A DNA stretch of 64,000 nucleotides from Thermoplasmata archaeon (GCA_021806235.1 JAJZXU010000035.1:1-64000), one strand, 5' to 3'. Shown: positions 48,259 to 58,770, numbered from the stretch's first letter. A program made the numbers and translations. Notes: generated from the sequence alone by a model not told the origin.

Positions 48259-50622
48259 TGGCAGATCCCAGTCCTTATCAGATTCAACCTTTCCAAGGGC
48301 CGCTTCCAGCTGTATTCTCTTTTCAACGGATGCAACCAGTTTTCTAACGTGAACAACTGCATCCGGGTTAACAGATATATCATCTATTCCAGATCTTACA
48401 AGGAAATCAACAATTTCATCATACTGTGATGGTGCCTGGCCACATATTGATACTATTTTTCCATCCCTGTGTGCTATTTTTATCAAATACCTTATAGACC
48501 TTTTCACGGCTAAATCCCTTTCATCAAACATGGAACTCATTTTACCATTGTTTCTATCCGATCCCAGCAAAAGCATTGTTAAATCATTCGACCCTATTGA
48601 ATAACCATCAACATATTCATTGAATTTATCGGCTAAAATTATATTACTTGGTATTTCTGACATTAAAAACAATTTAAAATCCTTATTTCTTTCCAGTCCA
48701 TTGTCCTCCATTATTTTTACAACTCTTTTTAATTCCTCAACTGTTCTGGTAAATGGAATCATAACCCAGAGATTCCGCAACAAATATTCATCTATTGCTT
48801 TTTTAACAGCCTTTAATTCAAGTTTAAATGCATCTCTGTACCTTTCATCATAATACCTTGAAGACCCCCTCCATCCAAGCAGAGGATTGTCCTCATCGGG
48901 TTCAAATTCTTTTCCACCCTTAAGGTTTTTATATTCATCTGATTTAAAATCTGAAAATCTTAATACAACAGGCCGGGGTGCAAATGCCCTGCAAACATCG
49001 CCAAGCGATTCAGCCAGTTTCTCAACAAAATAGTTTCCCCTGTTATTTTTTATTAATGATAATGGATGCTCCCCTATCTGTGCCCATATAAATTCTTCTC
49101 TCATTAATCCTATACCATCGGATGGCAACTTTGAAACTCTTTCCGCTAATTCCGGTTCTCCCATGTTTACCATTATTTTTGTTCCGGTAATTATATCGCC
49201 CTCGTATGAATATATGTTTTCTGGCCTGCTCTGTTTATCTTCTTCTCCTTCTATCCCGCCCCTGTAGACTATTCCGGTTTTTGCATCAACGGTTATCAAC
49301 TCATTATCATTTATTGTTTCAGTTGCCTTTTTACCATATGATGATGTGCCAACTATACATGGAACCCCAAGTTCCCTGGACACTATTGCGGCATGGCATG
49401 TTAATCCCCCCTCATCGGTTATAATAGCCTTGGCCTTACCCATTATGGGTACCCAGTCGGGTGATGTCATTTTTGTAACCAGTATATCTCCCTCATTAAA
49501 TTTGTTAATTTCTTCCGTTCCCATCAGAATTTTTGCCCTGCCCACAATTTTACCTGGAGATGCCGGCAAACCTTTCAGTATAATACCATTTTCCACATTT
49601 TTCTCAACACTTTTTTCCATATTAACACCATTATCTTTCTTTTTATTACTCCAGACAGTTTCTAATCTTGCCTGCACAATATATATTTTATGATCGAATG
49701 AATCCTGTGCCCACTCAATATCCATGTAGCTATTATAATGCTCTTCCAGTTCAATGCCATATTTCGCAAGCTGTATTATTTCACTATCTGTTAATGACTG
49801 TACATCTGATTTTTCTGTATCAACAATCAGATCCTCCGTTCCTCCGGTTTCGAGAGCCTTTAACATTTTTGTTTTTTTTGTTATTGTCTTGTCTATAATT
49901 TTCAATGTTTTTTTATCAACATAGAACGTATCGGGTGTAACAACACCGCCAACTATGTATTCTCCAAGGCCGTAACTTGATTCAATAACAATTTTTGAAT
50001 CATCGCCGTTAGAAACATCAAGTGTAAACATTACGCCGGAAGTTTCAGAAAAAATCTGTTTCTGTATTACAGTTGCTAGGCTAATTTTAAAATGATCAAA
50101 ATGCTTTTTTTCCCTGTAATATATGGCTCTCGGTGAAAATAAACTTGCATAGCATAGTTTTACTTTTTCCAGTACATCTTCAACACCGTGAACATTTAAA
50201 AATGTTTCCTGCTCACCCGCAAAGCTTGCATCGGGCAAATCCTCTGAGGTTGCAGATGACCTTACGGCTACATATATATTCTTTTCTTTTTCTATTAATT
50301 TAGTATAATTACTATAAATCTGATCTTCAAAATTCTTTTCAAATTTCGATTCAAGAAATAATTTTTTTATACTGCTGCTTGCATTATTCAATTCAATAGA
50401 ATCTTCAACGTTTGTACTATTTATTATATCAATTATTTTATCATCCAGATTATTTTTATTCAGAAATTCATTATATGCATATGCTGTAGTAGAAAATCCA
50501 TTTGGGATCGGTATATCTTTCATTCTTGCCATCTCGCCAAGATTTGCGGATTTTCCACCAACTATACTGACATTATCCTTTGTTATATCACTAAACCATA
50601 GAATTAAATCCTTACCGGACAT
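48253..50622 (-). CDS. ppsA: phosphoenolpyruvate synthase
   Basis: Converts pyruvate, ATP and water to PEP, AMP and phosphate for gluconeogenesis. 789 aa. N-terminal ATP-binding domain (VRSSATSEDLPDASFAGEQ, ESSYGLGE), central phospho-His domain with GGLTCHAAIVSRELGVPCIVG, C-terminal PEP barrel ending with SNDLTMLLLG and the catalytic Cys in SICGQAPS. Complete and of normal length. Confidence 0.97.
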   Translation of the reverse strand: MSGKDLILWFSDITKDNVSIVGGKSANLGEMARMKDIPIPNGFSTTAYAYNEFLNKNNLDDKIIDIINSTNVEDSIELNNASSSIKKLFLESKFEKNFEDQIYSNYTKLIEKEKNIYVAVRSSATSEDLPDASFAGEQETFLNVHGVEDVLEKVKLCYASLFSPRAIYYREKKHFDHFKISLATVIQKQIFSETSGVMFTLDVSNGDDSKIVIESSYGLGEYIVGGVVTPDTFYVDKKTLKIIDKTITKKTKMLKALETGGTEDLIVDTEKSDVQSLTDSEIIQLAKYGIELEEHYNSYMDIEWAQDSFDHKIYIVQARLETVWSNKKKDNGVNMEKSVEKNVENGIILKGLPASPGKIVGRAKILMGTEEINKFNEGDILVTKMTSPDWVPIMGKAKAIITDEGGLTCHAAIVSRELGVPCIVGTSSYGKKATETINDNELITVDAKTGIVYRGGIEGEEDKQSRPENIYSYEGDIITGTKIMVNMGEPELAERVSKLPSDGIGLMREEFIWAQIGEHPLSLIKNNRGNYFVEKLAESLGDVCRAFAPRPVVLRFSDFKSDEYKNLKGGKEFEPDEDNPLLGWRGSSRYYDERYRDAFKLELKAVKKAIDEYLLRNLWVMIPFTRTVEELKRVVKIMEDNGLERNKDFKLFLMSEIPSNIILADKFNEYVDGYSIGSNDLTMLLLGSDRNNGKMSSMFDERDLAVKRSIRYLIKIAHRDGKIVSICGQAPSQYDEIVDFLVRSGIDDISVNPDAVVHVRKLVASVEKRIQLEAALGKVESDKDWDLPL

Positions 50623-51319
50623 AATAGAATTATTTTTTATTGGTATTTAAACTATATGATTTTTTTCCATAAATTTTCGTCAATAAACGTATATAGCTTT
50701 TATTAAGTTTGTAAAAATAAGAGCAATTAAAGATTATTATACGTGCATAATATTGATATGAACCTTTAATTTAAAGGAAATATAAACAATTATTTCTAAA
50801 AATTAATAAAAAATTATTATTAGATATATTTAAATATTATGATATTATAGCCCGGAAATTTATTTTCTTAATGCATGTTATATAAATATGTTCCTTGAAA
50901 CGTTTGTTATAAAACCTTTTGTTTAAGTGGCGTGTAATTTATTTATAAAAAAAAATCTACAAAAGCCGTAAAATTAATAATATAACTTTTTTGTTAACGA
51001 AACAAAATTGATATTTGCATATAAAATTCTCTAAAGTTTGATTTCCCCGGTAATAAAAAATATGAATTGGCTTTTATAAAATTAAGTGCCTGGTCAGTGA
51101 TGTGTGTGTGGTAAAATTTAACCCTACAGTATCGTGCTTTACAGAATTTTTGTGTCATTCTCTACCCTGGACTGTATCTGGATATTGTAATGTTTCTATC
51201 TGTAAAAACTCTGGAAAAATATGAATATATAATAACCTAATCTAATGTGCCTGCACATTACAGTGACTGGTTACAGAATTTAGAAAAACATTTTAAGGCG
51301 AATTATATTAACATTATAA
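50623..51319. other. 700 bp intergenic stretch with no supported gene
   Basis: Very AT-rich; no open frame over 60 codons on either strand. Contains the ppsA promoter near 50640 and an 18-bp near-palindrome at 51243-51260 before the next gene. Nothing else could be assigned. Confidence 0.5.
51243..51260. promoter_or_regulatory. 18-bp near-palindrome, possible operator
   Basis: taatgtgc-ct-gcacatta: perfect 8-bp arms around 2 bases, 60 bp before the ATG of the membrane glycosyltransferase-like gene and just upstream of its likely TATA (attttaagg). Confidence 0.4.
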
Positions 51320-53131
51320 ATGGATAATGATAATTATTCTATTGATCATATAAAATCAAAATCATTAATTATAGCAACATCGTTTCTGAGTCTGGCATTG
51401 ATATATAATCTGTGGTATTTCACAGCATATATTGATTGGAAAATAAGTGCTATAATAGTTCCAGCCATGGAATTAATTGCAACAGTCATCCTTATTCTAT
51501 CATTTAAATTTAAACATGAACTTAAAAGTGAGGGTTTTATACAAACAGGATTTGTTTTTCTTGGAATAACGGCATTTTTCCCCGTAATTTTTTATACTTT
51601 TAGCATAATCTCATATATAGTTCCTGTAATAATTTTAATCTTTATTATTTTATTATATAGAAGTAAACTGTATATAAAAAATGATTATTATTTTCTTGCA
51701 GTTGTATTTTTGATAATGATTGAGAATATAATATTTGTATTCTGGACAATCCCCCCATTTGGAACTGATGAGATAAGTTTTGATTATTATTCTGCATATG
51801 TATTTTTAAAGGGCATTGACCCATATAATATTATAATAAGCCCAGCAATGTTAAAATCACTGGGTATAAACCCGTTATTTTATACACCGCTATCAAATGG
51901 TGGCATTGCAGATAAGTTTTCATATCCCGCCCTATCATTTCTAATTTTTATACCAGCCGTTTTATTAAAAATCCCCCCGGGAATAACTGTATCGTTTTTT
52001 GCATTCCTAATGATATTTATTTTATTCAAATTTTTAAGGAAAAATAATATGTCCTATATATTTATTTTTGTGGCAGCTGTCATTATTTTTAATCCACTAT
52101 TTTATCAGTATGCCCTTGGAGGTATAACCGGATATATATGGTTATCATTTTTAATGGCATCATATTATTTCTTCACAGAAAATAAAAATACTATGTCCGG
52201 AATATTTTTTGGCCTATCACTATCATCAAAACAGTTTGGAGCATATATATTAATTCCATTTATTTATATGGTATACAGAGAATATGGAATTAAAAATGCA
52301 GTGAAATTTCTTGCCTCGATGGCTGCTATTTTTTTAATTTTTAATTTGCCCTTTATGTTATTATCCCCGGCAAATTATATACACAGTATAATTGCACCCT
52401 TAACTGACTCATTAACTGGAATAGGTTCTGGATTTTCACAGCTAGCATTTTCGAATGTATATTATATACCAAGATTATACTTCACAATAATTGAATTTAT
52501 TTTATTAATATTCTTATGGCTGTTGTTTGTTATAAAATATGATAAATATAAATTAATATTATTTGTAATACCGATGGTTGTATTGCAGTTTAATTTTAGA
52601 TCGTTATTCAATTACGTAATTTTATGGGAAATAATATTTACAATGTCTATTGTATTTGTACTTTCTGATAAAAAGTATATTGAAAACATAAATAATAAAA
52701 AGCTGAAATTATTTAAAAAATATGAAGAAAAAGCAAAAAAAAGCATTGTAATGGTAATAGTTTTTATAATAATAGTCACCGGTGCTGGTTCCGCAATAGT
52801 TATGCATGATAATAGCAAGCCCGATATAAAATTTAACATTGTTTCAGCAAATGTAAGCAATGATAATATAACATATATTATATTAAATGTAACAGGGAAT
52901 TTAAATAGCCTTAATAATTCGTTATACCGTGCTTTTTATTCTCCACCAATGTATTCAGCTAATGGCGTCATTTTCTCAGTGCATAATGAACATTATTACG
53001 GTTCCTATGCAATAGTAAATTTAACTCCTCAAAAACCATACTATCTACCATATAAATTGCCAGTAGAGATACTTGTAAGTTCTATAAATTCGCTGTGCAG
53101 CCAGTATATAGATAAAACTAACATTACCTGA
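51320..53131 (+). CDS. GT-C-like membrane glycosyltransferase (DUF2029/GT87 type)
   Basis: 603 aa with about 11-12 helices and an external C-terminal domain (about 490-603) rich in Asn. The first luminal loop has the motif IPPFGTDEISFDYYSAYVFLKGIDPYN, with the D/E residues expected in GT-C enzymes. GLSLSSKQFGAYILIPF resembles the GT87 loop. Likely transfers sugars from a polyprenol carrier to surface glycans. Second GT-C-like protein of the window; the first is at 43.7 kb. Confidence 0.75.
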   Translation: MDNDNYSIDHIKSKSLIIATSFLSLALIYNLWYFTAYIDWKISAIIVPAMELIATVILILSFKFKHELKSEGFIQTGFVFLGITAFFPVIFYTFSIISYIVPVIILIFIILLYRSKLYIKNDYYFLAVVFLIMIENIIFVFWTIPPFGTDEISFDYYSAYVFLKGIDPYNIIISPAMLKSLGINPLFYTPLSNGGIADKFSYPALSFLIFIPAVLLKIPPGITVSFFAFLMIFILFKFLRKNNMSYIFIFVAAVIIFNPLFYQYALGGITGYIWLSFLMASYYFFTENKNTMSGIFFGLSLSSKQFGAYILIPFIYMVYREYGIKNAVKFLASMAAIFLIFNLPFMLLSPANYIHSIIAPLTDSLTGIGSGFSQLAFSNVYYIPRLYFTIIEFILLIFLWLLFVIKYDKYKLILFVIPMVVLQFNFRSLFNYVILWEIIFTMSIVFVLSDKKYIENINNKKLKLFKKYEEKAKKSIVMVIVFIIIVTGAGSAIVMHDNSKPDIKFNIVSANVSNDNITYIILNVTGNLNSLNNSLYRAFYSPPMYSANGVIFSVHNEHYYGSYAIVNLTPQKPYYLPYKLPVEILVSSINSLCSQYIDKTNIT

Positions 53132-53178
53132 AAGCAAAAAAATACAAAATTTTAATTAATATATGATAATTATCAAAC

Positions 53179-53763
53179 ATGTTAGAAGATAAATTTGTTG
53201 ACCTAGATGGCTCTAAAATACATTATGTTGAATCCGGAAATGGAATGCCATTTCTGTTTGTTCATGGAGCAAGATTTAATGCAAGGACATATGAGGAAAC
53301 CGGCACAATAGATGCCGTTTCAGGTGCCGGTTTCCGTGCCATTTCAATTGACTTCCCTGGATATGGTAAATCTGAAAATATAGATATGGATTTGTCCAAT
53401 TTTATTGCAAAGTTTATTGATGTCATGAAATTGGAACCGGGTGTTGTTCTTGGGGCATCAATGGGAGGTGAAGCAGTTGTAGGATTTGCAGTAAAATATC
53501 CTGAGAAATTTAAGGCCCTTGTTCTCACCGGGGCTGTTGGCATATCATCATACGAAGACCAGCTGGGTAAAATAGCAGATAAACCAATGTTATTAATCTG
53601 GGGTAAGAATGATATGGTATCCCCGACAAACAACTATAAATTATTAATGAAATATAATAAAAATGCAGAATTTTATAATGTTGGCAGGCAACATGCATGT
53701 TATCTGGATGATAACAAATTATTCAATAATTATATAGAGGAATTTCTTAAAAAAATTAAATAG
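53179..53763 (+). CDS. alpha/beta hydrolase
   Basis: 194 aa, compact. The nucleophile elbow is GASMGGE (Ser about 95), the acid is in LIWGKNDMV, and the His in GRQHACYL. VHGARFN is the oxyanion region. The short lid suggests a small-substrate esterase. Starts 48 bp after the preceding gene. Confidence 0.9.
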   Translation: MLEDKFVDLDGSKIHYVESGNGMPFLFVHGARFNARTYEETGTIDAVSGAGFRAISIDFPGYGKSENIDMDLSNFIAKFIDVMKLEPGVVLGASMGGEAVVGFAVKYPEKFKALVLTGAVGISSYEDQLGKIADKPMLLIWGKNDMVSPTNNYKLLMKYNKNAEFYNVGRQHACYLDDNKLFNNYIEEFLKKIK

Positions 53764-53868
53764 ATTATGTTTTTATATAGTATAAAATAACCTGCAAAAA
53801 ATATATTGTACTGTCCTGTAAATATTTAAAATAATAAATATTATATATAACTTATCATATAACTACTT

Positions 53869-54636
53869 ATGAAACCGAAGGAACAAGTTGAAAATTTAAC
53901 GAAACAATTGGAAGAGACGCATTCTTTATTAAAATCAGAAAAGGCAGCAAATGAGGATTTGAATAATAAAATATCATTACTGGTAAAAAAAATTGACCAG
54001 GATGAGGATGATATAAAATCCCTAAATTTATCAATAGAAGAAAAAGATAACGAATTAAATGATTTAAAGGAAAAGCATGATGATATAAAGAATATCAATG
54101 ATAGCAATGATATAAAAATAAATGAATTAACAGAGGAAACCAGCAACTTAAAATCAGAACTTGAAAGTTTAAACGCAAAGCTGTCAGAGTATGATGAAGA
54201 TTATAATAAATCTAAGAGTAATTATGAGGAGAATGTGGATAAATTAAATAATGCCATAGCTGAAAAGGACCATAATATAGAGGAATTAAGTAAGAAATTA
54301 TATGATATAAACAAAAATTTAAATGATAAAATGGAAGAGTTAACATCGCTTAATGAGAACCATAATAATTTATCTAAAAAACATGATTTATTATTAAAGG
54401 ATAATAATGATAAAACCTTAAAAATAACGGGTCTCGAAAATAAGGTATATGAGCTTGAAAATAAAATAAAGATCCATAATATTAATGAGGAAAATTATAG
54501 GGAAACTATAGACAATTTAAATTCATTGCATGAAACTTTTAAATTGCTACTTGAAAAGTACAGATTTTTACTGTCAAATAACATGACTGTAAGAAAAAGC
54601 TCTATTAAAACAAAGAAAACTACTCCAGAGAAATAA
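53869..54636 (+). CDS. long coiled-coil protein, 255 aa
   Basis: Almost the entire length is heptad-patterned helix rich in Lys, Glu, Asn and Leu (for example TKQLEETHSLLKSEKAANED), ending in a basic tail KTKKTTPEK. No membrane segment or catalytic motif. Might be a structural or chromosome-associated protein (SMC-arm-like); the low complexity means similarity searches will be misleading. Confidence 0.75.
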   Translation: MKPKEQVENLTKQLEETHSLLKSEKAANEDLNNKISLLVKKIDQDEDDIKSLNLSIEEKDNELNDLKEKHDDIKNINDSNDIKINELTEETSNLKSELESLNAKLSEYDEDYNKSKSNYEENVDKLNNAIAEKDHNIEELSKKLYDINKNLNDKMEELTSLNENHNNLSKKHDLLLKDNNDKTLKITGLENKVYELENKIKIHNINEENYRETIDNLNSLHETFKLLLEKYRFLLSNNMTVRKSSIKTKKTTPEK

Positions 54637-54881
54637 TTAAATAAATACCAGTATTTATAAATAATTTTATTTATTATTACCCCCTGCATTTTCAGGTCTT
54701 AACTATGAATGCTTATATTATTTTTATTTGCCATTTCAGGGGTTTCATGCAGTAAGTGAATAATAGGTTATTTTATATAATCTACTTAATTATTTTTAAA
54801 TTTCGCATATAAATAAAACTATTGTATTGCATGAACAAAGATTAAATTAATATATAATTTATTAATGTTCAATAGATTAAC

Positions 54882-55466
54882 ATGAGAGTAGGAGAAGTAG
54901 TACCTGATTTTGAATCACAAACATATTTCCCTGAGAAAAAGGAAATTAGAACTGTTAAATTGTCTGATTATAGAGGAAAATGGGTTATTCTAACATTTTA
55001 TCCTGGAGATTTTACATTCGTATGTGCAACTGATATAGAGGCATTGATGGGGTCATACGATAAATTCCTTAAGGAGGGGGCACAGGTTTTTGGAATTAGT
55101 GAAGATTCAGTGTTTTCACACAAGGCATGGTGCGATACATCACCGAGAGTAAGCAAGAGCAAGATACCTCTAATTGATGATTACACAAAGGAAATAGCAA
55201 GAAACTATGGATTCCTTGATGCAAAGGAATACCAGGCACAGAGAGGACTTATAATAATAGATCCTGAGGGAAAATTACAGTACATCGCAATGTTCAATGA
55301 TGGCTTGGGAAAGGATGTAAAACACATATATGGATCATTTATGGGGCTTAAAACATTACATGATACCCCGGAAGGAGAAGGGCATATGTGTGCAATACCC
55401 GCAAACTGGGAGCCGGGCGATGAGCCACTGGATATTAATATAGTAAGAGATATAGGGAAATTGTAA
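54882..55466 (+). CDS. 2-Cys peroxiredoxin (AhpC/Prx type)
   Basis: 194 aa peroxide-reducing enzyme. The peroxidatic Cys is in FYPGDFTFVCATD (about 48), the resolving Cys in the late GHMCAIPANWEPGD (about 171). A third Cys is in AWCDTSP. The complete Prx fold is present, including LIDDYTKEIARNYG. It protects against peroxides, expected in aerobic acidophiles; likely reduced by a thioredoxin/disulfide-reductase system. Confidence 0.95.
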   Translation: MRVGEVVPDFESQTYFPEKKEIRTVKLSDYRGKWVILTFYPGDFTFVCATDIEALMGSYDKFLKEGAQVFGISEDSVFSHKAWCDTSPRVSKSKIPLIDDYTKEIARNYGFLDAKEYQAQRGLIIIDPEGKLQYIAMFNDGLGKDVKHIYGSFMGLKTLHDTPEGEGHMCAIPANWEPGDEPLDINIVRDIGKL

Positions 55467-55517
55467 TTTTTTTTTATTTAATATAAATATTTATTTATAT
55501 GCATGTAATTAACTTCT

Positions 55518-56540
55518 ATGAATGATGATGAAGTATTTGAAAAACTTTCCAAATTTGGATTGTCACCATATGAGATAAAAGTATATAAAACACTTTTGTT
55601 AAATGGACCACAAACCTCGACTGCGATTGTATCAACAGCAGGAGTACCACAACCCAGAGTGTACGATTTATTCAATAATTTAATTTCCAAGGGCCTTATA
55701 GAGGTAAGCCCTGGTAAAAAAAAGATATACAGAGCAGTTCCTGTTGAGGTGGCACTGAATAGAATAATATCTGAGATGAATTCATATAAGGATAATATCT
55801 CAAAATTTGTTGAGGATAATACCCACAATATAAAGAAATATAATCCATACCTCTGGTATATGGATAATGAAAATCTAATAAGGGAACAGGTAAAAAATAT
55901 GATAAACAATGCTAATACAGAGATTATAGTATCATTAAGATTGCCACTATTAAAATACCTGGACAAATATATAATTGAGGCTGCCGAGAGAGGTGTTTCT
56001 GTTTTTATTACCATATTTCCGGATTCTGATAGATATGATATAACTGAATTAATAGACAAAGCAGTAATAAAACGTAGACCGGGAATATCACCAGAAGTAT
56101 TAATAAAGGATCGTGGTGAGGCCATAGTTTATGCTGATAATATAGCTACGAGAATGGGATATGCTATAGATTTTCAGGAAGAAGAAATGATACATATAAT
56201 AAATTATTATTACAACAATATAATATGGAAACCTTCAATATACATATCAAAATTCCAGATAAAAGACAGCTGGATATTCAATACGTCATGGATGTCATGC
56301 GAGGCAATAAACATGTATTTAAACAATGGTTACAAACTTGAAGGGCGTGTTATAGGTGATACACAGAAGGGCAAGGTAGATTTAAAGGGAACAATAAAGG
56401 GAACTGACATAATTCCGGGATACAAGAATTCATTTTTAATACAGACAGATGACCAGGTATTCACGGTAGGTGGAAGATTAACAAGAATAGAGGATATAAG
56501 AATGGATAAACTTTATTTAACTGCAGAAAAGATAAAATAA
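55518..56540 (+). CDS. second TrmB-family transcription regulator
   Basis: 340 aa, same architecture as the TrmB at 3.2 kb: winged helix LSPYEIKVYKTLLL / GVPQPRVYDLFNNLISKGL / KKKIYRAVP, linker helix and sugar-sensing domain ending QTDDQVFTVGG. It is not beside a sugar operon; its neighbours are a peroxiredoxin and a GT2 gene, so it may control distant genes. No matching TACT-N9-AGTA site is seen near it. Confidence 0.93.
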   Translation: MNDDEVFEKLSKFGLSPYEIKVYKTLLLNGPQTSTAIVSTAGVPQPRVYDLFNNLISKGLIEVSPGKKKIYRAVPVEVALNRIISEMNSYKDNISKFVEDNTHNIKKYNPYLWYMDNENLIREQVKNMINNANTEIIVSLRLPLLKYLDKYIIEAAERGVSVFITIFPDSDRYDITELIDKAVIKRRPGISPEVLIKDRGEAIVYADNIATRMGYAIDFQEEEMIHIINYYYNNIIWKPSIYISKFQIKDSWIFNTSWMSCEAINMYLNNGYKLEGRVIGDTQKGKVDLKGTIKGTDIIPGYKNSFLIQTDDQVFTVGGRLTRIEDIRMDKLYLTAEKIK

Positions 56541-56580
56541 TAAAGGTTAAATAATAATATTATGATTACCACGAATAAAT

Positions 56581-57336
56581 ATGAGTAATAATGTAAGTGT
56601 TGTTATACCCGCTCTTAATGAAAAAACCAATTTAAAACGGTTAATACCGAAATTGCATAAGGAGAATATATCATCAATATTTATTATAGACGATGGGTCC
56701 AGGGATGGAACAAAGGATTTAATGGCGGAATTTCCTGATGTACATTTTTTGTTCAGAAGGGGGAAATTAGGTTTAATAAGTGCGGAACTTGATGGCATGA
56801 GGTTATCCAGCTCGGATTATGTTATTATAATGGATGCAGATCTATCACACAGACCAGAAGACATAAAAGGAATGATAGAGCAGGCTAAAAGAACTAAATC
56901 CGACCTTGTAATAGGGTCAAGATATATAAATAGGGGCATAACAGATGATGAGTTGGTAAGGCAGATACTCAGTAAGGGTGCAAATAAATTATTCCACATA
57001 TCATTTAACGTTAATATAAAGGACTGTACGTCTGGATTCAGGGTTTACAGCAGGGAAGCATGCAAATTTCTGGTTACACAGGTGGACCTTGAAAATAGCT
57101 ATGTTGGGCAGGTTGATATATTAAGCAGATTGAGGGAAAACAATTTCAAAATGACCGAATATCCTGTGAAATTTGTTAAAAGAACGGAGGGCAAATCAAA
57201 GCTTGAAATGAAGGAGATCGTTAATTTCTTTCTATTTGTTCTGTATAATAAAAGAATGCTAAATTATATTTTTGGCTCTGCATTAATAACATTTATTATT
57301 TTAATTATTTCTTATGCAACCCTAACTTTTATCTAA
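56581..57336 (+). CDS. GT2 glycosyltransferase, dolichyl-phosphate mannose synthase-like
   Basis: 251 aa. SVVIPALNEKTNLKRLI, IDDGSRDGT and MDADLSHRPEDI (the metal-binding DxD-like motif) are typical of DPM1-type enzymes. VIGSRYINRG, DCTSGFRVYSREA and PVKFVKRTEGKSKL follow. One C-terminal membrane helix (about 231-250) anchors it. It would make polyprenyl-phosphate sugars for the GT-C enzymes. Overlaps the convergent oxidoreductase gene by 15 bp. Confidence 0.92.
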   Translation: MSNNVSVVIPALNEKTNLKRLIPKLHKENISSIFIIDDGSRDGTKDLMAEFPDVHFLFRRGKLGLISAELDGMRLSSSDYVIIMDADLSHRPEDIKGMIEQAKRTKSDLVIGSRYINRGITDDELVRQILSKGANKLFHISFNVNIKDCTSGFRVYSREACKFLVTQVDLENSYVGQVDILSRLRENNFKMTEYPVKFVKRTEGKSKLEMKEIVNFFLFVLYNKRMLNYIFGSALITFIILIISYATLTFI

Positions 57337-58623
57337 ACCCAGGCTTGCACCTATTATTATCGGATCCCAAACAGGACCGTATTCTGGCTCATATCCAAGG
57401 TCATCATAGAATAAATCATATAAGGTTAATTTTCCCTGTATTGCAGTAGCTATAGAGTTTAATCTCCATGCTCCACTATCCTGATCTATGATCTGCGCAC
57501 CAATAATATTATCATTTTTTTTATTTATTAAAATTTTTAAATAAACATCATTTCCATTCAGATAATTAGATTTGCTTTTTGCCTTTACAAATACCTTATT
57601 GTAATCATAATTTAGTTCCCTGGCCTTTTTTTCGTTTATACCTGTATAACCTACCTGGTAACCAAAAACATTTATTATTGTTGTTCCCAGTGAACCGGGA
57701 AATTTTCTTTTATTGCCATATAGATTTATTCCTATTGTTCTGCCCATTTTATTGGCGATCTGGGCCAGTGGAAAATAATCATAATCACCCGTTATAATAT
57801 TCTTTGATGCCACATTGTCACCAGCAGCATATATATTCTCAATTGAAGTTTGTAAATAATCATTAACCTTAATTAAATTATTCTTTGTTTCTATGCCGAG
57901 TGCATCAGCTATTTTATTTTCAGGGTGAATGCCTGCAGAAAAAATAACCAGATCGGAGCTGTGTTTGCCCTCAGTTGTTTCAACTATATATTTATCATTG
58001 TTTTTATCAATATTTACCGGTAAAGAATTGTATTCTATATTGCTATTATGTTTTCTAACCAGGTCATTTAAAACATCGCCAATATCGTCGTCCATATGTG
58101 GCAATAATCTTTCGTGCTTTGATATTAATTTCACATTATATTTTCTGCTCAGTAATGAGAATAATTCAGTTCCAAGAACTCCAGCTCCAATTATTGTAAT
58201 ATTCTTTGATGTTTTTAATTTTTTGTTTACGCTAATTGCATCCTCAATATTTCTTATAGAATAAACATTATTAACAAAATTATCCGGTACCTTTGGCCCT
58301 GCACCTGTTGCAAGAACCAGTTTATCATAGTAATATTTCTTATTTTTATACAGTACATATTTCTCGTCATTGTTTATATATTCAATATTTGCATTTAAAA
58401 AAACATTTATTTTTCTTTTTTCGGTGAATTCACTTAAAGGATAATGCAGTAATTTATTATAATCATCAAAATAATTGGATAAATAATATGGAATGCCACA
58501 TTCTGCATATGATACATAATTTGTCTTTTCAAATACGGTTACATCAGAACTCTGATCCATTCTTTTGGCTTTGGAGGCAGCAGACATACCTGCAGCCCCG
58601 CCGCCGATTATTATAATTTTCAT
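57322..58623 (-). CDS. CoA-disulfide reductase / NADH oxidase family flavoprotein
   Basis: 433 aa. FAD motif IIIGGGAAGMSAASKAKR at the start, the redox-active Cys in YAECGIPYYLS (about 43), the NAD motif ITIIGAGVLGTELFSLL and AAGDNVAS for FAD. A single-Cys active site is that of CoADR/Nox rather than dithiol reductases. May maintain CoA thiol or remove oxygen. Preceded by the polyaspartate microprotein gene (37 bp gap). Confidence 0.93.
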   Translation of the reverse strand: MKIIIIGGGAAGMSAASKAKRMDQSSDVTVFEKTNYVSYAECGIPYYLSNYFDDYNKLLHYPLSEFTEKRKINVFLNANIEYINNDEKYVLYKNKKYYYDKLVLATGAGPKVPDNFVNNVYSIRNIEDAISVNKKLKTSKNITIIGAGVLGTELFSLLSRKYNVKLISKHERLLPHMDDDIGDVLNDLVRKHNSNIEYNSLPVNIDKNNDKYIVETTEGKHSSDLVIFSAGIHPENKIADALGIETKNNLIKVNDYLQTSIENIYAAGDNVASKNIITGDYDYFPLAQIANKMGRTIGINLYGNKRKFPGSLGTTIINVFGYQVGYTGINEKKARELNYDYNKVFVKAKSKSNYLNGNDVYLKILINKKNDNIIGAQIIDQDSGAWRLNSIATAIQGKLTLYDLFYDDLGYEPEYGPVWDPIIIGASLGLDKS

Positions 58624-58659
58624 ATTTTATTGATATTTATTTACTATATAATTTTTGAC

Positions 58660-58737
58660 TTATTCGCCATCATCATCGTCATCGTCTTCGTCATCATCAT
58701 CATCGTCATCATAACCGAACTTTACAAAACCGACCAT
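58660..58737 (-). CDS. 25-residue polyaspartate microprotein
   Basis: Too short for the ORF track. ATG at 58737 to TAA at 58660 encodes MVGFVKFGY followed by seven Asp, one Glu, six Asp, Gly, Glu. Both GAT and GAC codons occur, so it is not a pure DNA repeat. A GGGGGTG ribosome site lies 5 nt before the ATG and a TATA box (agtataaata) 34-43 nt before it, so translation is well supported. It precedes the flavoprotein gene in the same direction. Function unknown: metal or cation buffering, or a leader for the oxidoreductase, are possibilities. Confidence 0.65.
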   Translation of the reverse strand: MVGFVKFGYDDDDDDDEDDDDDDGE

Positions 58738-58742
58738 GTTAA

Positions 58743-58749
58743 CACCCCC
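58743..58749 (-). promoter_or_regulatory. ribosome binding site of the polyaspartate ORF
   Basis: GGGGGTG on the coding strand, 5 nt before the ATG, resembling the archaeal GGAGGTG site. Rare in this mostly leaderless window, which makes the ORF more credible. Confidence 0.5.
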
Positions 58750-58770
58750 GAATTCTAAAATAATTTATAG

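Noticed and set aside
53869-54636. Reading the coiled-coil gene as an SMC or Rad50 fragment
   Set aside because: No Walker A, signature or hinge motif; low-complexity helix alone does not support it.
58660-58737. Possibility that the GAY run is only a trinucleotide DNA repeat
   Set aside because: GAT, GAC and a GAA are interspersed, the frame has a start, a stop and a ribosome site, and the head MVGFVKFGY is non-repetitive; kept as a CDS.
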